Both the position numbers and the translations under genes were made by a program. Of a stretch of DNA of 64,000 nt, positions 55,581-64,000 are shown in pieces; positions within the stretch are counted from its first letter, which is position 1; every line of letters begins with the position of its first letter. The notes under the pieces are model-generated. The model saw nothing but the letters and a program-made list of their open reading frames with translations, had not been told where the DNA came from and searched no databases. Source of the DNA: Xaviernesmea rhizosphaerae. Its GTDB lineage: Bacteria; Pseudomonadota; Alphaproteobacteria; Rhizobiales; Rhizobiaceae. Location: NCBI RefSeq assembly GCF_001938945.1, contig NZ_MKIO01000033.1, forward strand, positions 156,268 to 220,267, given 5' to 3'.

Positions 55581-56495
55581 ATGATCACGCTGCGCCAGAT
55601 GCATTATTTCGATGCCCTTGCCACCACGCGCCATTTCGGCCGCGCCGCGGAGTGGGTGAATGTCAGCCAGCCGGCGCTTTCGGCGCAGATCATGGAGATG
55701 GAGCGCCATCTGGGCGTGAAGCTGGTGGAGCGCGCCCGGGGCGGCATTCTGCTGACCCCGATGGGGGAAGACATTCTGATCCGCGTCCGGCGCATCCTGG
55801 CCGAGGTGGACGCGCTGAAACTGGCGGTGGAAAACGGCATCGCGCCGATGGAAGGCACGCTGCGCCTCGGCATTATCCCCACGGTGGCGCCCTATCTCGT
55901 GCCGCGCCTGCTGCCCAGCCTCCAGGCCGCCTATCCGGCCCTGCGCCTGGAACTGAAGGAGACCGTGACCGACAGGCTGATCGCCGACCTTCGCGAGGGC
56001 CGGCTCGATGGCGCCATCGTCGCCCTGCCGATCGACGAACAGGGTCTGAAGGCCCGTCCGCTTTTCCGCGATCGCTTCTTCATGGCGGTCGCCCAGGAGG
56101 AGGCCCGGCTGCTGGTCTCGCCGCTGACGCAGATGGAGCTGGATGTCGACCGGCTGCTGCTTCTGGAAGAAGGCCATTGCCTGCGCGATCAGGCGCTCGA
56201 TGTCTGCGGCACCGGGCGGCGCAGCCTGGTCGATTTCGGCGCCACCTCCATGGCCACGCTTCTGCAGATGGTGGCGCACAATATGGGCGTGACGCTGATC
56301 CCGGAAATCGCCGTACCGACGGAAACGGCGCGCAATGCCATCCGCGTCATGCCCTTTGCCGATCCGGCGCCTGCGCGCGAGATCGGCCTGATCTTCCGCG
56401 CCAGCCACAGCCGCCCGCAGGACATGGAGACAATGGCCGTGGCGATTTCCGCCTGTGTCCAACCGCTTCTCCAGCCGCATGCCGGCACGGTGTGA
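55581..56495 (+). CDS. oxyR: Peroxide-sensing LysR-family regulator OxyR
   Basis: A 304-residue LysR protein. The winged HTH (FGRAAEWVNVSQPALSAQI) is followed by a sensor domain containing LLEEGHCLRDQALDVCG, whose Cys200 and Cys209 match the redox cysteines 199 and 208 of E. coli OxyR in motif and spacing. Oxidation to a disulfide would activate katA. The gene begins at ATG 55581 with a weak ribosome site in an AT-rich lead. Confidence 0.95.
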   Translation: MITLRQMHYFDALATTRHFGRAAEWVNVSQPALSAQIMEMERHLGVKLVERARGGILLTPMGEDILIRVRRILAEVDALKLAVENGIAPMEGTLRLGIIPTVAPYLVPRLLPSLQAAYPALRLELKETVTDRLIADLREGRLDGAIVALPIDEQGLKARPLFRDRFFMAVAQEEARLLVSPLTQMELDVDRLLLLEEGHCLRDQALDVCGTGRRSLVDFGATSMATLLQMVAHNMGVTLIPEIAVPTETARNAIRVMPFADPAPAREIGLIFRASHSRPQDMETMAVAISACVQPLLQPHAGTV

Positions 56496-56631
56496 TCGCT
56501 GCCGGCGGGGCCAATTGTCGCCAGCCATGCAGGAAGGCGGTTTCGCCTGTCACACGACTCTCCTATAGGAGGGGCCTGCCGGCGGCAGCTGCCGGCCCGC
56601 CATTCCCAAGAGCCTCTCAAGGATCCAGCCG

Positions 56632-57210
56632 ATGCAAAGCCTCGCCATTTCGCTCCTCACCATTTGCGGCATCGAAGAGCTTCCCGCCAAGGCGCAGGCC
56701 CGCGTCAGCCATGTGCTGTCGATCGTCGATCCGGACCTGCCGGACATCGAAGCCTTCTCCGCCTTCGATCCGCATCACCGCGTCATCCTGCGCTTCAACG
56801 ACATCATCGATCCGCGCCCGGGCATGATCATGCCGCAGGAGAAGGACGTGGCCGACATCATTGCTTTCGGGGAAGGCCTGGTCACCGACAAGGACCAGCG
56901 GGTGGATGGCCACCTGCTCGTGCATTGCCATATGGGCGTGTCGCGCTCCACCGCCGCCATGACCACGCTGATGGCCCAGGCCGATCCTGAGACGGAGGAG
57001 GATGCGATCTTCGCCCGCCTGCGCGAGATCCGCCCGCAAGCCTGGCCGAATTCGGTGATGATCGCCATGGCCGACGAGGCGCTCGGCCGCAAGGGCCGCC
57101 TGACCGAGGCGCTGCGCCGCCACTATGGCATCCAGCTGAAGAACCAGCCCGATTATGGCGACTGGATCTCCAGCCTGGGCCGCGCGCGCGAGGTGGACAT
57201 GGCGCTCTGA
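56632..57210 (+). CDS. Tyrosine phosphatase family protein
   Basis: A 192-residue protein with the dual-specificity-like phosphatase signature HCHMGVSRST: catalytic Cys99 and Arg105. A general-acid aspartate could be in FNDIIDP (near 56-60). It has no signal peptide. The substrate may be a phosphoprotein or a small phosphorylated compound. It lies alone after oxyR and ends in a strong terminator. Confidence 0.88.
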   Translation: MQSLAISLLTICGIEELPAKAQARVSHVLSIVDPDLPDIEAFSAFDPHHRVILRFNDIIDPRPGMIMPQEKDVADIIAFGEGLVTDKDQRVDGHLLVHCHMGVSRSTAAMTTLMAQADPETEEDAIFARLREIRPQAWPNSVMIAMADEALGRKGRLTEALRRHYGIQLKNQPDYGDWISSLGRAREVDMAL

Positions 57211-57236
57211 TCGCTCCCACCCTTGGAGAACATTGA

Positions 57237-57273
57237 AGAGGCCCCGCCCGGCAGCGCCGCGGCGGGGCCTTTT
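57237..57273 (+). terminator. Rho-independent terminator after the tyrosine phosphatase gene
   Basis: AGGCCCCGCC pairs with GGCGGGGCCT around a GC-rich loop and is followed by TTTTG, on the plus strand. Confidence 0.85.
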
Positions 57274-57304
57274 GCGTCCGGGCGCCCCCTCGGATAGATG
57301 CGCG

Positions 57305-58336
57305 CTATGCCGCGAGATCGACCACCACGCGGCCATCGATGCCGCCCTGGCGCATGCGGTCGAAAATGCCGTTGATGTTGTCCAGCCGGTCCCAGGAGAA
57401 ATGCGCGGCCACCTTGCCTTCGCCGGCGAAGGTCAGCGCCTCCTCCAGATCCTGCCGCGTGCCGACGATCGAGCCGCGCACGGTGATGCGCTTCAGCACC
57501 GTGTCGAAAACAGGCAGCGAGATGAAGCCCGGCGGCAGGCCGACCAGCGCCATGGTGCCCTTGGCGCGCAGGAAGCCATAGGCCTGCTCCATCGCCTTGG
57601 GCGAGACGGCGGTGACCAGCGCCCCATGCACGCCGCCGCCGGTAGCCTTGCGCACGGCCTCGACCGCATCCTCGGCCCGTCCGTTGACGGTGACATCGGC
57701 GCCGAGCTTGCTGGCCAGCGCCAGCTTGTCGTCGAAAATATCTGCGGCGACCACATGCATCCCCATGGCCTTGGCATATTGAACGGCCATGTGGCCGAGC
57801 CCGCCAATGCCGGAGATGACCACCCATTCGCCGGGACGCACCTCGGTTTCCTTCAGTCCCTTATAGACCGTGACGCCGGCGCAGAGCACCGGGGCGGCCG
57901 GGCCGAAATCGAGATTGTCAGGCAGGCGGCCGCAATAATCCGGATCGGCCAGCCCATATTCGGCGAAGCTGCCATTGACCGAATAGCCGGTGTTCTTCTG
58001 CTCTGGGCACAGCGTCTCCCAGCCCGTCCGGCAGGGAGAGCAGCAGCCGCAGGCCGTATGCAGCCACGGCACGCCGACCCGGTCACCCTCTTTCAGATGG
58101 CGCACGCCCGCGCCTACCGCCGCCACCTCGCCCACGCCTTCATGGCCGGGAATGAAGGGCGGGTTCGGCTTGACCGGCCAGTCGCCTTCCGCCGCATGCA
58201 GATCGGTATGGCACACGCCGGTCGCGCGGTAGCGGATCAGCACCTGGCCGGGGCCGGGCGTCGGGACGTCCCATTCCTCGATCGCCAGCGGTGCGCCGAA
58301 TTGCCGGACGACGGCGGCCTTCATCTTCTGCGTCAT
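57305..58336 (-). CDS. Zinc-dependent alcohol dehydrogenase (AdhP type)
   Basis: A 343-residue MDR enzyme oxidising ethanol or similar alcohols with NAD. The catalytic zinc ligands are in [12 protein letters not shown] and GHEGVGEV, the structural zinc cysteines in [15 protein letters not shown], and the NAD motif is [19 protein letters not shown] precedes the ATG at 58336. The open frame continues upstream without coding character. It lies downstream of 3-hydroxybutyrate dehydrogenase on the same strand, but a terminator separates them. Confidence 0.93.
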   Translation of the reverse strand: MTQKMKAAVVRQFGAPLAIEEWDVPTPGPGQVLIRYRATGVCHTDLHAAEGDWPVKPNPPFIPGHEGVGEVAAVGAGVRHLKEGDRVGVPWLHTACGCCSPCRTGWETLCPEQKNTGYSVNGSFAEYGLADPDYCGRLPDNLDFGPAAPVLCAGVTVYKGLKETEVRPGEWVVISGIGGLGHMAVQYAKAMGMHVVAADIFDDKLALASKLGADVTVNGRAEDAVEAVRKATGGGVHGALVTAVSPKAMEQAYGFLRAKGTMALVGLPPGFISLPVFDTVLKRITVRGSIVGTRQDLEEALTFAGEGKVAAHFSWDRLDNINGIFDRMRQGGIDGRVVVDLAA

Positions 58337-58566
58337 CGTGTTCTTCTCCTCTGCCGGGTCTCTCCTGCCGGTATCGGGTTCGCTGAAGAACCGGCAGTGG
58401 CGGGACACTAGCGGGCGATGACGCTGATGGCTTTGATCTCGATCAAGGCGCAGAGCACGACTGTCTCGGTGCTGAGACAAATGAAAGCCATAGACTTTTG
58501 CGCGATGCAGCATCGCAAAAGGCAATCTGAGCGGGCATGCCCGGAAAGGCTGGTATTGCTTCAGTC

Positions 58567-58600
58567 AAAAAGGAACCGGGCGCCCAAGGCGCCCGGTTCC
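58567..58600 (-). terminator. Rho-independent terminator of the 3-hydroxybutyrate dehydrogenase gene
   Basis: A perfect 13-bp stem GGAACCGGGCGCC/GGCGCCCGGTTCC with a 3-nt loop; on the minus strand it is followed by five Ts. Confidence 0.92.
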
Positions 58601-58612
58601 ATCAACAATTTA

Positions 58613-58716
58613 TCCGTTCATCGCCACTGGCCGCCGGCAAATGGCGGTTCCAGGCGTAAGGCGCTCAAAGACCGCAAGGTTGCGGCGCTCCGGTATGACA
58701 TCACCCTTTTCATCAG
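58613..58716. repeat. Family A repeat, diverged partial copy (A4)
   Basis: Shares with A3 the order ATCGCC-CTGGCCGCC-GCAAATGGC, then GCGCTCCGGT and ATCACC-TTTT-ATCAG, but without the terminal CAGTCTGT. It is an old remnant beside the 3' end of the dehydrogenase gene. Confidence 0.55.
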
Positions 58717-58724
58717 GCGCCTTG

Positions 58725-59507
58725 TCAGCGCATCGACCAGCCATGGCTGACATTGAGCGACTGACCGGTCAGCGCATTGGTCTCGAAACCGGCGAAGAAC
58801 AGCGCCACTTCGGCGACATCCTCCAGCGTGGTGAATTCGGTATCGACCGTATTGCCGAGCATCACCCGGTTGACGACCTCCTCCTCGGAGATGCCGAGCG
58901 TCTTGGCCTGTTCGGGGATCTGCTTTTCGACCAGCGGCGTGCGCACGAAGCCGGGGCAGATCACGTTGGCGCGGATGCCATGGGCGCCGCCCTCCTTGGC
59001 CACGACCCGCGCCAGGCCGAGAAGCCCGTGCTTGGCGGTGACATAGGCGCTCTTCAGCGGCGAAGCTTCATGGCTGTGGACGGAGCCCATATAGATCACC
59101 GCGCCGCCGCCCTGCGCTTTCATATGCGGGATGCAGGCCTTGGTGGTGAGGAAGGCGCCGTCGAGATGGATCGACAGCATCCGCTTCCAGTCCTCGAACG
59201 GGAAGTCCTCGACCTTGTGGACGATCTGGATGCCGGCATTGGCGACGAGCACATCGACCCGGCCGAAGCGCTCGATCACGGCGGCCACGCCATCCTGCAC
59301 GGCAGCTTCCTGGGTGACATCCATCGTCACGCCGATCGCCTCGCCCGGGCCCGACGCCGTCAGCGCCTCGGCCGTCGTCACGGCATCGTCGCCTTTGAGA
59401 TCGGCAATGGCGACCTTCGCGCCTTCGGCCACATAGCGGGCGGCAATCGCCCGGCCGATGCCGCCGGCGGCGCCCGTGACGATGCAAACCTTTTCCTTGA
59501 GCTTCAT
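58725..59507 (-). CDS. 3-hydroxybutyrate dehydrogenase (SDR family)
   Basis: A 260-residue classical SDR. The NAD motif is [10 protein letters not shown], the NAG motif at 90-92, and the catalytic Ser142, Tyr155 and Lys159 (SAYVTAKHG) are present. The [20 protein letters not shown] loop is typical of D-3-hydroxybutyrate dehydrogenases, which join polyhydroxybutyrate breakdown to acetoacetate. AGGAG is 8 nt before the ATG at 59507. Confidence 0.92.
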   Translation of the reverse strand: MKLKEKVCIVTGAAGGIGRAIAARYVAEGAKVAIADLKGDDAVTTAEALTASGPGEAIGVTMDVTQEAAVQDGVAAVIERFGRVDVLVANAGIQIVHKVEDFPFEDWKRMLSIHLDGAFLTTKACIPHMKAQGGGAVIYMGSVHSHEASPLKSAYVTAKHGLLGLARVVAKEGGAHGIRANVICPGFVRTPLVEKQIPEQAKTLGISEEEVVNRVMLGNTVDTEFTTLEDVAEVALFFAGFETNALTGQSLNVSHGWSMR

Positions 59508-59632
59508 CTTAACCACTCCTTGGCCCCGGCGCGCCCCTTGGTTCTTGCGGGACACGCCTCGTTTCAGGAGGGGAGAATAAAGCGCCGCGCGGGGAAGGAA
59601 AGCGGGGCGATCACGCTTTCCTTCACCTGAAA

Positions 59633-60054
59633 TCACGGCATCAGGGCGAGGTGGACGACGAGCACCAGCCAGAGCAGCATGCACATCGCCACGCCCGCCA
59701 GGAACAGCTTGCGCCGCAGCAGGACCCGGTTGGCGGTGACATGGACATAGGCATGGGCATAGCGGCTGATGACGAAGCCCCAGGCGATGAGAACGGCGAG
59801 CGTGCCCGCGCCGCCGGTCACGTAAAGCGAGAGCACAACCACGTAGAACAGCACGGGCAGCTCGAACTGGTTGATCAGATTGCGCGCGACCGTGGCGCTC
59901 GCCGCCGGCTCGACATTCGGGACGACGAAGTCCTTCACGCTTGCCTCGCCGGCGCGAACCGCCGCCAGACGGCGGCGGTTCATCAGCGCATAGACGAGGA
60001 AGACCAGAAAGATCTGGGCCACCAGGGGCCAGAAGATCGCGTGCGACGCCGCCA

Positions 60055-60055
<1 letters not shown>
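59633..60055 (-). CDS. MAPEG family membrane protein
   Basis: A 140-residue protein with four membrane helices and the MAPEG pattern ([16 protein letters not shown], with the Glu/Asn conserved in glutathione-binding members; [15 protein letters not shown]). MAPEG proteins include glutathione transferases and eicosanoid-pathway enzymes; bacterial roles are largely unknown. Its ATG shares a base with the guaB stop (TGATG), so it is translationally coupled to guaB. Confidence 0.9.
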
Positions 60056-61969
<1,914 letters not shown>

Positions 61970-62281
61970 ATGACTGCACTTAAGAAGCGCGCTTACGCAC
62001 TCGAAAACAAATTTGCCTATGACCAGACATTCATGTTCAAGGCGGAAGCCCGCCGCAATGCCTTGATCGGCCTTTGGGCCGCCAGCGAAATGCACCGCCA
62101 GGATGCAGACGCATATGCTCAGGAAGTGGCCGTCGCGCATGTGACAAGCCCGGATGGCGCCTTCGAGCGCGTGCGCGACGATCTGACCGCCGCCGGCCTC
62201 CCGGTCGATGAGGACGAGCTGCGCAACCGCATGGTCGCCCTGCTGCGCGATGTCGCCCGCGAGATGTATGATGGACGCTGA
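61970..62281 (+). CDS. DUF1476 protein, F1-ATPase inhibitor zeta subunit family
   Basis: A 103-residue helical protein of the DUF1476 family, shown in Paracoccus denitrificans to be the zeta subunit that blocks F1-ATPase rotation. It has ALENKFAYDQTFMFKAEARRN and LIGLWAA at the N-terminus and REMYDGR at the end. The N-terminal inhibitory region looks present but not identical to the Paracoccus form, so inhibition strength is not predictable. It ends before a strong terminator. Confidence 0.9.
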   Translation: MTALKKRAYALENKFAYDQTFMFKAEARRNALIGLWAASEMHRQDADAYAQEVAVAHVTSPDGAFERVRDDLTAAGLPVDEDELRNRMVALLRDVAREMYDGR

Positions 62282-62304
62282 GCAGAGCTTCTCAGACTGT
62301 CTTC

Positions 62305-62342
62305 GGCCCGGGCGAACTCCCTTCGCCCGGGCCTTTCCGTTT
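62305..62342 (+). terminator. Rho-independent terminator after the zeta-subunit gene
   Basis: A perfect 12-bp stem GGCCCGGGCGAA/TTCGCCCGGGCC with loop CTCCC, then TTTCCGTTTTT on the plus strand. Confidence 0.92.
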
Positions 62343-62359
62343 TTGGCTTGCGATCAGAG

Positions 62360-62475
62360 CGCTTCTTTTTGAAGCATCGGTTGATCGGTCCTCGGCTCAC
62401 TCCGGTCGCAACGATGCTTCAGCGCACCGGATCGTTGCGAAAACAGGTTCCCGCCTTTCGGCGCGATGCGTCAGA
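62360..62475. repeat. Family B palindromic repeat, degenerate (B6)
   Basis: Keeps GAAGCATCGG, CGGATCGTTGCGAAAACAGG, TTCCCGCCTTTCGG and CGATGCGTCAGAG. The TGA stop of the MBL-fold gene (62471-62473, minus) lies in its right end. Confidence 0.6.
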
Positions 62476-63466
62476 GATCCAGCTGGTAGCTGTGCGGCAC
62501 GAACCGATAGCCCTCGCCCGCCTTTTCGGCGTAACCGACCGAGGGGAATGGCATATGATAGCCGATGAAGGGCAAGCGCTCGGCCGACACCATGTCGAAG
62601 ACCTTGCGGCGGGTTTCGGCCGCCTTGGCCTTGTCCATATCGAAGCGAACTTCCCAGTCCGGCCGCTGAAGCGACAGGACGTAATGATTGGCCGTGTCGC
62701 CGGTGAGAATCAGCGCCTTGCCGGCCGATTCCAGCCGGAAGATCATATGGCCGGGCGAGTGGCCGAAGGCCGCCATCGCGGTCATGCCGGGCAGCACGGT
62801 CGCGCCGTCGGCGAGGAAGCTCGCCTTCTCCGCCAGCGGGTTGACGTTCTTCAGCACCGCCTGATGGCCAGGTTCGGCCGGCGTGCCGACACGCGCCGGG
62901 TTCGTCCAGAAGTCATATTCGACCTGGCCCATGGCATAGCGCGCCGCGGGAAAGGCCGGCTTGCCGCCTTCCATCAGCCCGCCGATGTGATCGCCATGCA
63001 TATGGGTCAGCACCACCAGCGTCACCTGCTCGGGCCGGTAGCCCGCAGCCTTGATACCCTCGGCAAGCTGCCCGAGCCCGTTGGCCCGCCCGCCCTCGCC
63101 CATGCCGGTATCGACCAGCACCAGTTCGGAGCCGGTCTCGATCAGCACAGGGGAAAAGCCATTGGCGAAGCGATCGGCCGGGAGGAAATTGGCCTGCAGC
63201 AGCTCGGCCACCGCCTCGGGCGTCTGATTGATGCCGAAGGTCTGCTCCGGCTTGTCGGAGGGGCGCAGGCCATCCTGGATCACGGTGATCGTCATCTCGC
63301 CCAGTTTCACCTTGCGCAGGGGCACCTGCCTGGTCTCCATCTCAGTTCCCTTCGTCGCTTCCCCGGCCGCCTGCGCCGCGCGCGCCAGCAGAGCTGGCGC
63401 CGCCAGCGCCGTGGCCGCAGCCGCGCCGAACAGCACCCGCCGGCCCATCGTCAATCGATCCGTCAT
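62471..63466 (-). CDS. MBL-fold metallo-hydrolase, exported
   Basis: A 331-residue protein. The N-terminus MTDRLTMGRRVLFGAAAATA has twin arginines before a hydrophobic run, so export by Tat is likely. The metal motif THMHGDHIGG, a later GHSPGH and an aspartate in LTGDTANH form the usual two-metal site. Relatives include quorum-lactonase-like and sulfatase-like enzymes, and the substrate is unknown. GGAGGCGAAG precedes the ATG at 63466. Confidence 0.9.
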   Translation of the reverse strand: MTDRLTMGRRVLFGAAAATALAAPALLARAAQAAGEATKGTEMETRQVPLRKVKLGEMTITVIQDGLRPSDKPEQTFGINQTPEAVAELLQANFLPADRFANGFSPVLIETGSELVLVDTGMGEGGRANGLGQLAEGIKAAGYRPEQVTLVVLTHMHGDHIGGLMEGGKPAFPAARYAMGQVEYDFWTNPARVGTPAEPGHQAVLKNVNPLAEKASFLADGATVLPGMTAMAAFGHSPGHMIFRLESAGKALILTGDTANHYVLSLQRPDWEVRFDMDKAKAAETRRKVFDMVSAERLPFIGYHMPFPSVGYAEKAGEGYRFVPHSYQLDL

Positions 63467-63814
63467 CTTCGCCTCCATCCTGCCGTGAAGCTTCACGTGT
63501 TTTGCCGGATTTCGCCGGCTTGCGCGCCCATCCTGTCCGGTCTCGATGACGGACAGACGTCTTTCAGGCGCCTGCGCGGCAAAAGCTAGGGCAAGGAGCG
63601 AAAGTGCGAGACAGATGTCACGTGGAAGTGATAGTGCCCAGGCCATCGCCTCGCGACTTTTGCGGTGAAGCGCACTAGATCGACGGCATCACTTCCCCTG
63701 TCGGCAACAGCGGTGGGCCTGCCTGCCCGGCCACTGCCCCGACGGCTGGATCCCGGTCGTTTCGGACGTGCGCGCCCTGTCCCCTCGATCCAGGCAAACG
63801 CTGCTGGTCTTCGC
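63467..63814. other. Divergent interval between the MBL-fold and MFS genes
   Basis: No gene or repeat is seen; it presumably holds both promoters. Open frames here are shadows. Confidence 0.5.
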
Positions 63815-64000
63815 ATGAATCGCATCGTCCCCCTGATTCTCGCCGTCGCGCTCTTCATGGAGCAGATGGACTCCACCGTCATCGCCACCTCGCTGCCCGC
63901 GATCGCCCATGATCTCGGCGTCGGTCCGATCACGCTCAAGCTGGCGCTGACGGCCTATATGGTCTCGCTGGCCATCTTCATTCCCTTAAGCGGCTGGATG
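63815..64000 (+). CDS. MFS transporter, DHA2 (EmrB/QacA-like) family, N-terminal part
   Basis: 62 codons are visible before the window ends. The first membrane helix carries LFMEQMDSTVIATSLPAIAHDLG, the motif of drug:proton antiporters with 12 or 14 helices, and the second helix begins at LTAYMVSLAIF. The start at 63815 (MNRIVPLIL) has no strong ribosome site but gives the expected N-terminus. The substrate cannot be inferred. Confidence 0.88.
   Translation, partial: MNRIVPLILAVALFMEQMDSTVIATSLPAIAHDLGVGPITLKLALTAYMVSLAIFIPLSGWM

Larger units (their letters stand above)
58337..58724. other. Gene-free interval with terminator and diverged family A repeat
   Basis: Contains the promoter region of the alcohol dehydrogenase, a terminator at 58567-58600 and repeat-like sequence at 58613-58716. 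No gene is seen. Confidence 0.6.

Overview
The window is a contiguous piece of a high-GC alphaproteobacterial chromosome, most likely Rhizobiales and probably Rhizobiaceae. The evidence is the short-form HisG with HisZ beside an alphaproteobacterial-type HisS, a DUF1476 F1-ATPase inhibitor (zeta subunit) protein, DUF2093, DUF4170, DUF1127 and DUF937 proteins typical of rhizobia, an LpxQ-like outer-membrane lipid A oxidase, and several families of dispersed palindromic intergenic repeats. No rRNA, tRNA, CRISPR array, phage module or transposase gene was seen. Genus cannot be decided from the sequence alone.

Layout. 1-7.3 kb: 3' end of mutL, DUF2093, then a minus-strand envelope block (lpxK, HAD phosphatase, waaA, DUF4170, cysQ, pmbA). 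7.5-14.7 kb: KefB/C-like antiporter, serine hydrolase, patatin phospholipase, rsmD, an rluB-like pseudouridine synthase with very long low-complexity tails, and tadA. 15-19 kb: ABC importer of the ferric-iron/phosphonate type, with its ATPase on the opposite strand. 19-26 kb: GNAT, lipoprotein, ileS (with an internal low-GC patch) and a Phd/VapC-type toxin-antitoxin pair. 25.4-31 kb: two L,D-transpeptidases, tag, a DUF305 plus Cys/His-rich secreted pair, an unknown protein and a RelE/RHH toxin-antitoxin pair. 31-35 kb: hisS-VOC-hisZ-hisG. 35-38 kb: deaminase, FAD reductase, frameshifted GNAT and an orphan ParA-like ATPase. 38.7-43 kb: groESL with a CIRCE operator, HAD protein and ribF. 43-57 kb: LpxQ-like protein, Nudix, Pit phosphate transporter, rsmE, gshA, DUF937, DUF1127, a LysR regulator, an NCS2 purine permease, the divergent katA/oxyR pair and a tyrosine phosphatase. 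57-64 kb: Zn-alcohol dehydrogenase, 3-hydroxybutyrate dehydrogenase, MAPEG, guaB, the zeta subunit, an MBL-fold hydrolase and the start of an MFS transporter.

Most genes are core housekeeping: lipid A/Kdo synthesis, tRNA and rRNA modification, histidine, flavin, purine and glutathione synthesis, protein folding and peroxide defence. The unusual material lies mainly between genes. Family A is a 148-bp MITE-like repeat. Families B and C are palindromic modules whose ends are CTAG and which are sometimes fused at that tetranucleotide. In seven of eleven copies the element end supplies the stop codon of the neighbouring gene. Other items of note are the mosaic patch in ileS, two toxin-antitoxin operons each diverging from an aminoacyl-tRNA synthetase gene, a hairpin-rich leader before the Pit transporter, and an 11-G tract before an unknown gene.
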